A DNA stretch of 64,000 bases from Mariniplasma anaerobium (GTDB taxonomy: Bacteria; Bacillota_I; Bacilli_A; Acholeplasmatales; Acholeplasmataceae): contig NZ_AP024412.1 of the NCBI RefSeq assembly GCF_016865445.1, forward strand, positions 310,001-374,000, given 5' to 3'. Shown here one piece after another: positions 18,589 to 27,783 of this stretch. Below the pieces are notes generated by a model that was given only the letters and a program-made list of their open reading frames with translations, did no database searches and was not told where the DNA came from. How positions within the stretch are numbered: position 1 is the first letter of the stretch; each line of letters opens with the position of its first letter. Both the position numbers and the translations under genes were made by a program.

Positions 18589-18617
18589 ATCATAACAAAG
18601 AAAATGTTGATTGTCAT
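18589..18617 (-). promoter_or_regulatory. Promoter of the LytTR operon
   Basis: On the minus strand: ATGACA, a 17-base spacer, TATGAT, ending about 25 bases before the start of the coiled-coil gene. Confidence 0.7.
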
Positions 18618-18653
18618 TTAAAAGTTCATAAGATGCAAGATTGACTACATAAG

Positions 18654-18687
18654 GTGTTATTTTCTATATTTTATCATAAAATAACAC
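18654..18687. repeat. Perfect 10-bp inverted repeat between divergent genes
   Basis: GTGTTATTTT (18654-18663) and AAAATAACAC (18678-18687), with a 14-base spacer, lie between the LytTR promoter and the gdpP promoter. A second small repeat, CACATATCATTATGTG, follows at once. These may be regulator-binding sites or cruciform-forming sequence. Confidence 0.6.
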
Positions 18688-18745
18688 ATATCATTATGTG
18701 AAAAACCCTTTTATTTGTGATAATGGTTTATACGACCTTATTTGA

Positions 18746-18774
18746 TTGAAAAAGGGTCATATTATTGATATAAT
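18746..18774 (+). promoter_or_regulatory. gdpP-rplI-dnaB promoter
   Basis: TTGAAA, 17 bases, TATAAT with an extended -10 (TGaTATAAT). An ACCCTTTT/AAAAGGGT inverted repeat flanks the -35 region (18704-18711 and about 18750-18757). Confidence 0.82.
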
Positions 18775-18796
18775 ATGACTAAAGTAGGTGAGCCAT

Positions 18797-21232
18797 ATGA
18801 AACGTTGGATTTTGTTAGGAAGCGTCTTAGTTCTTTTAGGATTAAGTATTTATTTATTTTTACCATATGCTTCTTTTGAGTCAATTGAAGAAATTTTAAG
18901 TTTTTCTTTTTTAATCTTTAGTGTTGTTGTTGTGTTCGTAGGCTTATATTATAATTTAAATTTTCAAACAAGACAAAAGATTAAAACTTTACAAAATCGT
19001 CTATCTATGTGGACAAAACTATCCTACCATGTGAATCAAGTTGGTGATGAAGTTTTTAACGAACTTCCGATTGGTGTGATTGCATGCGATGAAACTTTTG
19101 AAGTTAAATGGGCTAACCCTCATGCAAAAATTATATTTGAACAAAAAATTGATGGAAAAAATCTTAAGGATATCAGTGAAAAACTTTATTCACAAGCAAA
19201 TTCAAATAAAGTAAAATTTATTGTTGATATTAAAGGTAATCAATATGATGTAACATATAGACCAGATATCAATTTCTTTTATTTATTTAATGTAACTGAA
19301 AGAGAAGAAGTAAGAAAAAAATATAGCGAACAAATACCAGCTTTAGGTATTATTTATCTCGATAATTTAGATGAAGCTTTAGGCTCACTAGATGTTTCAG
19401 AACAATCATCACTTAAAGGTGAATACTTAGCTGCAATTAATGACTGGGCTCATTTATATGATGGATATTTAAAACCTTATTCTGATGAACGTATCTTTTT
19501 AATTTGTTATCGTAAAAATCTTGATTTAATGATTGAGAAAAAATTTGAACTCTTAGATAAGATAAGAGATATCTCTAATGAAAATAAAGTAAGAGTTTCT
19601 ATTTCAATGGGTATTGCTTCTTGGGATATTGATTATGAAGCATTAGGTGTTTATGCACAAAATGCAGTCGAGCTTGCTGAAAAGCGTGGTGGAGATCAAG
19701 TTGTGGTTAATATTCAAAATCAAAAGATTATATATTTTGGTGCTAAAAATGATGCATCAAGTAAAAGTTCTAGAGTTGGCGTTAGAATTAATGCTCAAAC
19801 GATAAAAGATTTTATTGACCATTCAAGTAAGGTTTTTATTATGGGACATAATCAAGCAGATATGGATGCATTTGGATCGATGATTGCTTGTTATCACATG
19901 GCCAAAGTTTCTAATAAACCAATTTATCTGATTGTAGATATGGATAAAATGGATCGTACCGTTCAAAAAATCATAAATATTGTCAAAGATGACATTAAAG
20001 AAATATTAGAACATATGATTACAACTAAAGAAGCTTTAGAACTATTAGATAGTCAATCAACACTTATGATATTAGATACGCAATCGCCTAAGATTGCGAT
20101 GAATGCAGAAGTTTTAACAAAAACAGAACAGATTATCGTCATTGACCACCATAGAGTTGGAGATGAAGGATTTAATGCAATGTTTTCAGTTATTGAATCT
20201 TCAGCATCATCTACCATAGAGCTTGTAATGGAACTTCTAGGATTTTATAATATGAACGAAGAAATTCATATTTCACCTGTTGAAGCTACCATGATGTATG
20301 CTGGATTGGTTGTAGATACCAATAATTTCGTCTATAGAACTGGATCAAGAACATTTGAAGTAGCTGCACAATTAAAAGACTTAGGTGCGGATACATCAGA
20401 AGTTAAAACATGGCTTAGAAAAGACTTTTTAAGAACCATGGAAATTAATAAATTATTAAGTCATGTAGAAATCTTTTTAGGGCATTTTGCATTTGTAGTG
20501 ACCAGAGATATTTATGATGACAGAATTTTATTAGCACAAGTTGCTGATGCTGCACTACAAATTAATGATATAGATGCTGCATTTACAATTTCAAGAATGA
20601 GTGAAGATACCATAGGTATTAGTGCTAGAAGTTTTCAAAAGGTTAATGTACAAGTATTATTAGAAGCAATTGGCGGAGGCGGACACTTTAGTGTCGCAGC
20701 TGCTCAAATAAAAAATAGATCAATTAAAGAAGTCGTGGATGATTTAAAAAACATGATAGAATTAGAATATGGTCAAGGAGGAGAAATCGTGAAAGTTATA
20801 TTACAAGAAGATGTAAAAGGTAAAGGTAAGAAAAATCAAATTATCGAAGTTGCAAACGGGTATGGTCAATTTCTTGTCAATCAAAAAAAGGCAGTTCTTG
20901 CAACTGATGAAGCCCTTGATGCATTAGAAAAAGAAAAACAGGAAATCTTAGAAGCAAATCAAAGACATATTGCATTAATGAAATCTTTAAAAGGTGAAAT
21001 TGATGGAAAGAAAGTAACGTTAGGTATTCAAATTGGAAAAGATGGAAAACTCTTTGGAGCTATTACAACAAAACAAATTGTTGAAGAATTTGAAAAAGAA
21101 CATCATATTTTAATTGATAAGAAAAAAGTAGAATTGCAATCTGAAATAAATTCTGTTGGAATTTATACAGCATTTGTAACACTAAATAAAGAAATTAAGG
21201 CGCAATTTGAAGTACATATCGTAGAAAAGTAG
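18797..21232 (+). CDS. gdpP-rplI: GdpP-type cyclic-di-AMP phosphodiesterase fused in frame to ribosomal protein L9
   Basis: An 811-residue open frame. Residues 1-55 hold two membrane helices. A PAS-like segment follows, then a degenerate GGDEF domain whose signature reads YSDERIFLI, then a DHH domain (GHNQADMDAFG near 350; VIDHHRVG) and DHHA1 (GGGGHFSVAAAQ near 630). After residue 664, where a normal GdpP ends, the frame continues without a stop into a complete L9 sequence. The start is ATG 18797; the in-frame GTG at 18788 sits in the AGTAGGTGAG site. Such signalling/L9 fusions are known in Mollicutes; whether the long form accumulates is unclear, given the internal start annotated separately. 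Confidence 0.9.
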   Translation: MKRWILLGSVLVLLGLSIYLFLPYASFESIEEILSFSFLIFSVVVVFVGLYYNLNFQTRQKIKTLQNRLSMWTKLSYHVNQVGDEVFNELPIGVIACDETFEVKWANPHAKIIFEQKIDGKNLKDISEKLYSQANSNKVKFIVDIKGNQYDVTYRPDINFFYLFNVTEREEVRKKYSEQIPALGIIYLDNLDEALGSLDVSEQSSLKGEYLAAINDWAHLYDGYLKPYSDERIFLICYRKNLDLMIEKKFELLDKIRDISNENKVRVSISMGIASWDIDYEALGVYAQNAVELAEKRGGDQVVVNIQNQKIIYFGAKNDASSKSSRVGVRINAQTIKDFIDHSSKVFIMGHNQADMDAFGSMIACYHMAKVSNKPIYLIVDMDKMDRTVQKIINIVKDDIKEILEHMITTKEALELLDSQSTLMILDTQSPKIAMNAEVLTKTEQIIVIDHHRVGDEGFNAMFSVIESSASSTIELVMELLGFYNMNEEIHISPVEATMMYAGLVVDTNNFVYRTGSRTFEVAAQLKDLGADTSEVKTWLRKDFLRTMEINKLLSHVEIFLGHFAFVVTRDIYDDRILLAQVADAALQINDIDAAFTISRMSEDTIGISARSFQKVNVQVLLEAIGGGGHFSVAAAQIKNRSIKEVVDDLKNMIELEYGQGGEIVKVILQEDVKGKGKKNQIIEVANGYGQFLVNQKKAVLATDEALDALEKEKQEILEANQRHIALMKSLKGEIDGKKVTLGIQIGKDGKLFGAITTKQIVEEFEKEHHILIDKKKVELQSEINSVGIYTAFVTLNKEIKAQFEVHIVEK
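20789..21232 (+). CDS. rplI: 50S ribosomal protein L9 (probable separate translation start inside the gdpP frame)
   Basis: From the GTG at 20789 the frame encodes 147 residues, exactly L9 size. It begins MKVILQEDVKGKGKKNQI, continues GYGQFLVNQKKAV, and ends with the C-terminal domain (GKKVTLGIQIGKDGKLFGAIT). A strong AAGGAGGAG lies 6-8 bases upstream of this GTG, so ribosomes can probably initiate L9 independently. L9 binds the base of the L1 stalk. dnaB follows 10 bases after the stop, as in Firmicutes. Confidence 0.8.
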   Translation: MKVILQEDVKGKGKKNQIIEVANGYGQFLVNQKKAVLATDEALDALEKEKQEILEANQRHIALMKSLKGEIDGKKVTLGIQIGKDGKLFGAITTKQIVEEFEKEHHILIDKKKVELQSEINSVGIYTAFVTLNKEIKAQFEVHIVEK

Positions 21233-21242
21233 GATCTTAATT

Positions 21243-22595
21243 ATGGCAAAAAGTTTACCGTATCATAAAGAGGCAGAGCAATCTGTTATAGGCGCAATAT
21301 TTATAGATCCAAAGATAATCACTGCTGTTATCGATCAACTTAGCAAAGAGGATTTTTTTGAGCAATCTCATATCTTGATTTATCAAGCTATGCAAGATTT
21401 ATATAATGAAAATCTAAAAATCGATTATGCAAGTGTAGGATCTAAATTAGAACAAACTCAAAACTTAGTTAAAGCTGGAGGTATGAAATACATCCTTGAT
21501 TTAGCTGATTTTGTGCCATCTACAGCGCATATCGAAACTTATATTGATTTAGTTAAAGATGGATCTTTAAAAAGACAGGTCATTAATTTAGCTGATGAAA
21601 TTCTTAAAGAAGGATTTCAAGGTGAAATAGAAGCCAAAGATTATTTAACAAATGCTGAAGAACGTATTTTTGCATTAGCGCAAAAAAGAAAAACATCAGC
21701 TTTTGCAATCATCTCAGAAGTTATACAACAAGTTAAAGAAAAAACAGAAAAAAATAGAAATAAAAAAGGCGGTATTACTGGCCTTCATACTGGATTTGAA
21801 AATCTAGATCGCCTAACTGCTGGGCTTCAACCAGAGGAACTTATCATATTAGCAGCTAGACCTTCTATGGGGAAATCAGCTCTTGCGATGAATCTTGCTT
21901 TAAATATTGCTAAACATAATAAAGAAGGTAAAAGTGGCGTTGCGATTTTCTCACTTGAAATGAGTAACGAACAGCTTGCTGCACGTATGCTTTCTACTGA
22001 AGCAAATGTTGAAAATAATAAAATAAAAACTGGTAATCTAACTTCAAAAGAATGGCAACATCTTGAAGGTGGTATACAGTCTTTATCTTTATTAAATATT
22101 TCATTTGATGATTCTGCAAGTGTTACAGTTGCTGATATTAGAGCTAAATGTAGAAAATTATCACAAGAAGGTAAACTAGACTTTGTCATTATTGATTACC
22201 TACAATTAATTAAAGGTGATTCTAAATCAGGAAATAGACAAGAAGAAGTTGCAAGAATATCTCGAAGCTTAAAACAAATGGCTAGAGAATTAAAAATTCC
22301 AATTCTTGCTTTATCACAATTATCTCGTGAAGTTGAAAAGCGTGAAGATAAAAGACCTGTATTAGCAGATCTTCGTGAATCTGGAGCTATTGAACAAGAT
22401 GCCGATATCGTTATGTTTTTATATCGTGGAGATTATTACATCCATGATCCAGAAAAGAAAACTGGTGATGTTGAATTAAGCATCGCTAAGAATAGACAAG
22501 GTATGGCAGGTATTAGATTAAGTTTTAGATTTGATACAGAATATTCAAGATTTACTGCTAAAGAAGATCGAGAAGAAGAACTATATAGAGATTAA
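21243..22595 (+). CDS. dnaB: Replicative DNA helicase DnaB
   Basis: A 450-residue hexameric helicase (B. subtilis name dnaC). The N-terminal domain begins LPYHKEAEQSVIGAIF. The RecA-like domain has Walker A ARPSMGKSALAM (near 206), Walker B FVIIDYLQLI, and LSQLSREVEKREDKRP, LRESGAIEQDAD, the DnaB family motifs. No intein is present. Transcribed with gdpP-rplI. Confidence 0.97.
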   Translation: MAKSLPYHKEAEQSVIGAIFIDPKIITAVIDQLSKEDFFEQSHILIYQAMQDLYNENLKIDYASVGSKLEQTQNLVKAGGMKYILDLADFVPSTAHIETYIDLVKDGSLKRQVINLADEILKEGFQGEIEAKDYLTNAEERIFALAQKRKTSAFAIISEVIQQVKEKTEKNRNKKGGITGLHTGFENLDRLTAGLQPEELIILAARPSMGKSALAMNLALNIAKHNKEGKSGVAIFSLEMSNEQLAARMLSTEANVENNKIKTGNLTSKEWQHLEGGIQSLSLLNISFDDSASVTVADIRAKCRKLSQEGKLDFVIIDYLQLIKGDSKSGNRQEEVARISRSLKQMARELKIPILALSQLSREVEKREDKRPVLADLRESGAIEQDADIVMFLYRGDYYIHDPEKKTGDVELSIAKNRQGMAGIRLSFRFDTEYSRFTAKEDREEELYRD

Positions 22596-22600
22596 ATAAA

Positions 22601-22636
22601 AAAAAGGGCTGTTTCATAAGAAACGACCCTTTTTAT
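22601..22636. terminator. Bidirectional terminator between dnaB and dps
   Basis: AAAAAGGG-TGTTTC pairs with GAAAC-CCCTTTTT around ATAA. A-tract on one side and T-tract on the other allow it to serve both convergent genes. Confidence 0.9.
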
Positions 22637-22648
22637 TTTTAGTTTAAA

Positions 22649-23083
22649 TTATTTAGTTGTTGCTGATAACATCCAAATGTGTTTATCAAAACTTGAAATT
22701 GTACCGATTAACATATCAGCAGTTACTTCATCGCCTAATTCTTGAGCAACTAATAACAATTCTTTTAATTCAGTATTAATAAGCTTGATATCATTTAAAA
22801 TGTGTTTAGCCATAACCATTGGTGCTTCTTTACCACTTGCTTCTTTTAATGAAGTAAGTTCTAAATAAGATTTAAGATTTGATACTGGTTGTCCACCGAT
22901 CATTAATAATCTTTCTGCGAATCCATCATATAATTCGTTCATTTCATCATATAATGCTTCAAATTTTTCATGTAATTGATAAAATTGAGGCCCTTCTACA
23001 TACCAGTGATAGTGATGTAACTTTGTGAAAAAAACGCTTAAGTTTGCAACTTGCTTGTTCAATCCTTTGAATAATTTTTCCAT
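22649..23083 (-). CDS. dps: Dps-like ferritin family DNA-protection/iron-storage protein
   Basis: A 144-residue four-helix protein that oxidises and stores iron and protects DNA from peroxide. The dinuclear ferroxidase signature is LHHYHWYVEGPQFYQLHEKF (residues 22-41), followed by EALYDEMNELYDGFAERL with the D/E ligands. The start is ATG 23083 (MEKLFKGLN) with AAGGGTTGG upstream; longer in-frame starts extend through the promoter. Monocistronic and divergent from prfA. Confidence 0.92.
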   Translation of the reverse strand: MEKLFKGLNKQVANLSVFFTKLHHYHWYVEGPQFYQLHEKFEALYDEMNELYDGFAERLLMIGGQPVSNLKSYLELTSLKEASGKEAPMVMAKHILNDIKLINTELKELLLVAQELGDEVTADMLIGTISSFDKHIWMLSATTK

Positions 23084-23120
23084 AATAATTTCCAACCCTT
23101 TCCTTTTCTTTACTGTCTTA

Positions 23121-23165
23121 ATTATAACACTATTTATAATACAGTGCAACCGATACGCATTGCAC
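23121..23165 (-). promoter_or_regulatory. dps promoter with overlapping inverted repeats
   Basis: The minus strand has TTGCAC (23149-23144), 17 bases, TATAAT (23126-23121). The -10 lies in ATTATAA-N6-TTATAAT (23121-23140), which resembles a PerR/Fur-type box with altered spacing. The -35 is one arm of GTGCAA-N10-TTGCAC (23144-23165). Oxidative or metal control is therefore plausible. Confidence 0.6.
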
Positions 23166-23221
23166 GAAACTATGGAAAAAATGTTTAAAATATGGTAATA
23201 TAATTAGCAGGTGATAATAAT

Positions 23222-24286
23222 ATGTTTGATAGACTAAAGCTTATAGAAAAGCAATATGAAGAAATTCAAGAAAAGGTAATCAGTGGAACTTTAGAAGTCA
23301 AAGAAATGACTGAACTTCTAAAAGAATCTGCAGGAATTCAAGAAACTGTAGAACTCTACCGATTATATAAAGAAAAAGAAACTGAATTAAAAGACTTAAA
23401 AGAAATGATCGAATTAGAAGATGATGACGATCTTATTTTAATGGCGAATAAAGAGATTGATAAATTAGAAGCATTTTTAGAAAAATCTGAAGAGAAACTA
23501 AAAATATTACTTCTACCTACAGATCCTAATGATGGCAAAAATGTTATCGTTGAAATTAAAGGTGCTGCAGGTGGAGATGAAGGTAATATCTTTGCTGGCG
23601 ATCTTTTTAGAATGTATTCAAAATACGCTGAATCACAAAATTGGAAAATTGAAATTTTAAATACAATGGAAGGATCTATGGGTGGATATACATCTATAGA
23701 GTTTATGATTACAGGTAAGCTTGTATATTCAATGCTTAAATATGAGTCTGGAACCCATCGTGTTCAACGTGTCCCTGAAACAGAATCTCAAGGTCGTATC
23801 CACACCTCAACGGCAACAGTGGTTGTTATGCCCGAAGCAGAAGAAGTTGAAATTGATATCAGTTGGAATGATATCAGATTTGACACATTCAATTCAAGTG
23901 GTCCAGGTGGACAATCTGTAAACACAACAAAATCTGCAGTAAGATTAACACATGTACCAACAAATATCGCAGTAAGTTGTCAAGAAGGTAAATCTCAACA
24001 TGAAAATAAAGCTAAAGCTTTTATCCTTCTTAAGACAAGAATATATGATCGTATCTTAGGTGAACAAGCGGCTAAAGAAGACGAAAAACGCCATCAATTA
24101 ATTGGTAGAGGCGATAGAAGTGAGAAAATAAGAACATATAACTATCCTCAAAATAGAGTCTCTGATCATAGAATAGGATTAACCTTACAAAGATTAGATG
24201 CAATTATAGAAGGTAGATTAGATCTTATACTAGAACCTTTATTAAATGAATTTCAAAAGCGTCAGTTAACAGGAGAATTAGAATAG
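23222..24286 (+). CDS. prfA: Peptide chain release factor 1
   Basis: A 354-residue factor that terminates at UAA and UAG. The catalytic GGQ is in SSGPGGQSVNTTKSAVRLTH, and the RF1-type block VQRVPETESQGRIHTSTATV precedes it. AGGTGAT upstream, and TATAAT at 23199-23204. TGA is a stop in this genome, so an RF2 gene is expected elsewhere. It overlaps prmC at TAGTGA. Confidence 0.96.
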   Translation: MFDRLKLIEKQYEEIQEKVISGTLEVKEMTELLKESAGIQETVELYRLYKEKETELKDLKEMIELEDDDDLILMANKEIDKLEAFLEKSEEKLKILLLPTDPNDGKNVIVEIKGAAGGDEGNIFAGDLFRMYSKYAESQNWKIEILNTMEGSMGGYTSIEFMITGKLVYSMLKYESGTHRVQRVPETESQGRIHTSTATVVVMPEAEEVEIDISWNDIRFDTFNSSGPGGQSVNTTKSAVRLTHVPTNIAVSCQEGKSQHENKAKAFILLKTRIYDRILGEQAAKEDEKRHQLIGRGDRSEKIRTYNYPQNRVSDHRIGLTLQRLDAIIEGRLDLILEPLLNEFQKRQLTGELE

Positions 24287-25134
24287 TGACTTATGAACAA
24301 TTGTTAAGAGATGCTTCAAAAAAAGCTCTTGAAAAAGATAAAGAAATAGAAGCTGTTAAATTGCTTTTAATGGAATTATCTCATCAAGATCCACATGAAT
24401 TTTATTTAAACTTAAAAAACGAAGTTGACGAAACTTTTAAAATAGATTTCATAAATAAATTAAATCAATATATACTCCAAGATATTCCAGTACAACACTT
24501 AATTGGTCATGCTTATTTTTATGGCCATGCTTTTGATGTTTCTAAAGATGTTTTAATACCAAGAAGTGAAACAGAAAGATTAGTTGAAGAAGTTTTATAT
24601 TTATATGATACTTATTTTGACCAAAAAGAAGTCTTGGTTCTTGATCTTGGAACTGGTAGTGGGTGTATAGGAATCACGCTTGCATTAGAAGAAAGTCATA
24701 TGAAGGTATCAATTAGTGATATTAGTTTAGATGCTCTAAAAATAGCTTCAAAAAATAAAGATAAATTAAAAGCTGATGTTAGTATTATTCATAGTGATTT
24801 ATTTAAAAATATTAATCAAAAATTCGATATTATTGTATCAAATCCTCCATATATACCAGATGAAGAAGCTTTAGAAAATATTGTAAAAAAAGAACCTGAT
24901 GTTGCATTATTCGGTGGACAATTAGGTGTTGATTTTTATGAAAAAATATTAAAAGATATTAAACCATTTTTAAAAGAAAATTCACTCATAGCTTTTGAGC
25001 ATGGATACATGCAAAAAGATGTTATTAGAGGTTTTGCTCAAAAGCATTTGAAAGAAGCTACCATTGTGCAAAAGAAAGATTTACAACAAAAAGATAGATT
25101 TACATTTATCGGTTTTGGAGATGTTTTGAAGTGA
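24286..25134 (+). CDS. prmC: Release factor glutamine methyltransferase
   Basis: A 282-residue enzyme that methylates the GGQ glutamine of release factors. The SAM-binding loop is LDLGTGSGCIGI (about 119-130), and the catalytic NPPY is in VSNPPYIP. An N-terminal helical domain recognises the factor. GTG start shares a base with the prfA stop, the usual prfA-prmC coupling. Ends with TGA. Confidence 0.95.
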   Translation: MTYEQLLRDASKKALEKDKEIEAVKLLLMELSHQDPHEFYLNLKNEVDETFKIDFINKLNQYILQDIPVQHLIGHAYFYGHAFDVSKDVLIPRSETERLVEEVLYLYDTYFDQKEVLVLDLGTGSGCIGITLALEESHMKVSISDISLDALKIASKNKDKLKADVSIIHSDLFKNINQKFDIIVSNPPYIPDEEALENIVKKEPDVALFGGQLGVDFYEKILKDIKPFLKENSLIAFEHGYMQKDVIRGFAQKHLKEATIVQKKDLQQKDRFTFIGFGDVLK

Positions 25135-25670
25135 TGTCTGATGGAGATTTAATTATTATTCCAACAGATACTGTATACGGCTTAGCAGCAAAACTTTATG
25201 ATGATAAAGCTTTAGAGAAAATATATGAGATAAAAGATAGAGATCAATCGAAAAAGATTCCTATACTTATCTCAAATATTAATCAATTAAAAGAGATATG
25301 TATCATCAGTGATTTAAGTTTAAAGCTTATGAAAAAATATTGGCCAGGTGCATTAACAATCATTTTAAGAACGACTAAAACTTTTAAAGAAAAAACTAAT
25401 GAAGATACAATAGCAGTTAGAATGCCCAATCATCCAATAGCTTTAAAGCTTATTGACACATACGGCATCTTAAGAGTTACGAGTCTTAATAAAAGTGGTG
25501 AGCAACCACTTACAAATATCGAAGAAATTAAGAAAATATTTGGTTTATTTATTAAAGAAATATATCCGCAAGGAGATATTTCCAAGAGCGATATTTCATC
25601 AACTATTGTTGATTTAACTAATGATCATATTAATGTTTTAAGACAAGGAAATATTAATATTTCAGATTAA
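25134..25670 (+). CDS. tsaC: Threonylcarbamoyl-AMP synthase (Sua5/YciO/YrdC family)
   Basis: A 178-residue enzyme that makes threonylcarbamoyl-AMP for t6A37 modification of ANN-decoding tRNAs. The motif IIPTDTVYGLAAKLYD is followed by YEIKDRDQSKKIPILI and WPGALTIIL, diagnostic of the family. The length is that of the short TsaC form, lacking the Sua5 C-terminal domain. The start ATG 25134 overlaps the prmC TGA; a GTG at 25131 is also possible. Confidence 0.93.
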   Translation: MSDGDLIIIPTDTVYGLAAKLYDDKALEKIYEIKDRDQSKKIPILISNINQLKEICIISDLSLKLMKKYWPGALTIILRTTKTFKEKTNEDTIAVRMPNHPIALKLIDTYGILRVTSLNKSGEQPLTNIEEIKKIFGLFIKEIYPQGDISKSDISSTIVDLTNDHINVLRQGNINISD

Positions 25671-25739
25671 AAATAAAGATAAAGCTATTTAAAGTCAATG
25701 ATAACATTTTCATAGCCCCTTTTTCGAGAAATAACGCAT

Positions 25740-25766
25740 AAAGTTCCATTTCTTGGGACTTTTTTA
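25740..25766 (+). terminator. Terminator of the prfA-prmC-tsaC operon
   Basis: AAGTTCC and GGGACTT pair (one G-U) around a 7-base loop, followed by six Ts. Confidence 0.78.
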
Positions 25767-25822
25767 TATAAAAAAACACAAAAAAGGTATATAATAGATA
25801 AGGTTATGAAAAGAGGAATTAT

Positions 25823-27643
25823 ATGGATATAAGAAACATTGCAATTATTGCCCACGTTGATCATGGTAAAACAACGTTGGTAAATCAATTATTAAAAGAA
25901 AGTGAACGATACGACGAACATCAACAGATGAACGATCGTGTTTTAGATAGTAACGACATAGAAAGAGAACGTGGTATTACCATTTTAGCAAAGAATACCG
26001 CTATCATTTATAAAAATTATCGAATTAATATATTAGATACACCAGGTCATGCTGATTTTGGTGGAGAAGTTGAAAGAATTATGCACATGGTTGACGGTGT
26101 GCTTCTTTTAGTCGATGCATTTGAAGGCGTTATGCCACAGACTCGTTTTGTTTTAAAGAAAGCTTTAGAAGCTAAATTATTACCAATAGTAGTTGTTAAT
26201 AAAGTAGATAGACAATTTGCCGATATTGATAAAACAGTTAATGAAATTTACGACCTATTTATTGATTTAGGAGCAGATGAACATCAATTGGAATTCCCTG
26301 TATTATATGCTTCAGGTCTACAAGGACTTGCAAGTTATGTGCCTACGTTAAATGAACATATTCGCATGGAACCTATTTTAGATACAATCATTAAAGAAAT
26401 ACCACAACCAAACCAAGATAGCGAAGCGTCATTTTTGTTTCAACCAGCTTTAGTTGATTATAACGACTATGTTGGACGTATGGGTATTGGTAAAATTTAT
26501 AGTGGATCTGTATCAGCAAATGATATGGTAACTTGTATCCGTATGGATGGATCATTACTTGATTTTAGAATTCAAAAAATTTATCAATCAATGGGATTAG
26601 AAAAAATAGAAGTTGAAACAGCCTATTCAGGAGATATTGTCTCAATTGCTGGACTACCTGATATTCATGTTGGTGAAACAATTTGTGAAGTTGGAAAGAC
26701 AGAAGCTTTGCCTCATCTACATATTGATGAACCAACAGTTCAAATTACATTTTTAACAAACAATTCTCCATTTGCTGGTAAAGAAGGCAAGCATGTTACG
26801 GCATCAAAAATTGAAGATCGTCTTTACAAAGAAACTCAAAAAGATGTGAGTTTAAAAGTAGAACGTATTGGAAATAGCGAACAATGGATTGTTTCAGGAA
26901 GAGGAGAACTTCACTTAGGCATATTGATTGAAAATATGAGAAGAGAAGATTTTGAATTCCAAGTTTCAAGACCAAGAGTTATCGTAAAAATTATTGATGG
27001 TGCGAAACATGAACCATATGAAGAAGTACAAATAGATTGTCCAACTGATACGATGGGAACTGTTATAGAAATGCTTGGTGAGAGAAAAGGTGATTTAACC
27101 TCTATGAGTCAACTTGGAGATTATAGCCGTATTCAATACATCATGCCATCAAGAGGATTAATTGGATTTATGACACAATTTTTAACAGCTACAAAAGGAT
27201 ATGGTATTATATCTCATGTTTTCTTAGATTATAGAAAAATGATTTATGAAACTGTAGGAAATAGAAGAACTGGAGCTTTAGTTTCAATTAATACATCCAT
27301 GACAACTGCTTATGCAATTGGTAAATTAGAAGAACGTGGAGATATGTTTGTTGAACCAAGAATGAATGTTTATGAAGGCATGATCATTGGTGAAGCAAAT
27401 AAAGATTCAGATATGGTTGTTAATGTAACTCTAGAAAAGCAATTATCAAATATGCGTTCAGCAGGTAAAGATTCAACAACTATCTTAAAAAAACCTAAAA
27501 ATATGAATCTAGAAGCATGTTTAGCATTTATAAATGATGATGAACTTATAGAAATTACACCAAAAACAATTCGTCTTAGAAAAACAATATTAAGAGCTAA
27601 TGAAAGAAAAAAAGCTTATTATTCAATAAATAGAGAAGTATGA
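25823..27643 (+). CDS. typA: Ribosome-associated GTPase TypA/BipA
   Basis: A 606-residue translational GTPase related to EF-G, which supports 50S assembly and stress adaptation. G1 [15 protein letters not shown], switch [20 protein letters not shown], and NKVDRQFAD are visible. The TypA-specific C-terminal region contains [22 protein letters not shown] around 25793 and GAGGAA upstream of the start. Ends in TGA. Confidence 0.96.
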   Translation: MDIRNIAIIAHVDHGKTTLVNQLLKESERYDEHQQMNDRVLDSNDIERERGITILAKNTAIIYKNYRINILDTPGHADFGGEVERIMHMVDGVLLLVDAFEGVMPQTRFVLKKALEAKLLPIVVVNKVDRQFADIDKTVNEIYDLFIDLGADEHQLEFPVLYASGLQGLASYVPTLNEHIRMEPILDTIIKEIPQPNQDSEASFLFQPALVDYNDYVGRMGIGKIYSGSVSANDMVTCIRMDGSLLDFRIQKIYQSMGLEKIEVETAYSGDIVSIAGLPDIHVGETICEVGKTEALPHLHIDEPTVQITFLTNNSPFAGKEGKHVTASKIEDRLYKETQKDVSLKVERIGNSEQWIVSGRGELHLGILIENMRREDFEFQVSRPRVIVKIIDGAKHEPYEEVQIDCPTDTMGTVIEMLGERKGDLTSMSQLGDYSRIQYIMPSRGLIGFMTQFLTATKGYGIISHVFLDYRKMIYETVGNRRTGALVSINTSMTTAYAIGKLEERGDMFVEPRMNVYEGMIIGEANKDSDMVVNVTLEKQLSNMRSAGKDSTTILKKPKNMNLEACLAFINDDELIEITPKTIRLRKTILRANERKKAYYSINREV

Positions 27644-27671
27644 AAAAGATGGTGACATCTTTTTCTTTTTT
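27643..27671 (+). terminator. Terminator of typA
   Basis: AAAAAGATG and CATCTTTTT form a 9-bp stem with a GTGA loop, followed by CTTTTTT; it starts in the stop codon. Confidence 0.9.
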
Positions 27672-27742
27672 ATATTGACGTCTTTTATTCAATAAAACAA
27701 TACTTCTCTAAAGAGATATTTGAAGATATTAAAGATATATTA

Positions 27743-27751
27743 TGTTATAAT
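27743..27751 (+). promoter_or_regulatory. Extended -10 promoter before rpiB
   Basis: TGtTATAAT. No convincing -35 is visible. No terminator is seen between here and the end of the atp operon, so rpiB, upp and the atp genes may share this start. Confidence 0.55.
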
Positions 27752-27783
27752 ATATACTGGAATGTCGATATAAGGAGGAAGAG

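Noticed and set aside
25685-25888. Minus-strand frame between tsaC and typA
   Set aside because: Covers the tsaC terminator, the typA promoter and the start of typA on the opposite strand; no ribosome-binding site.
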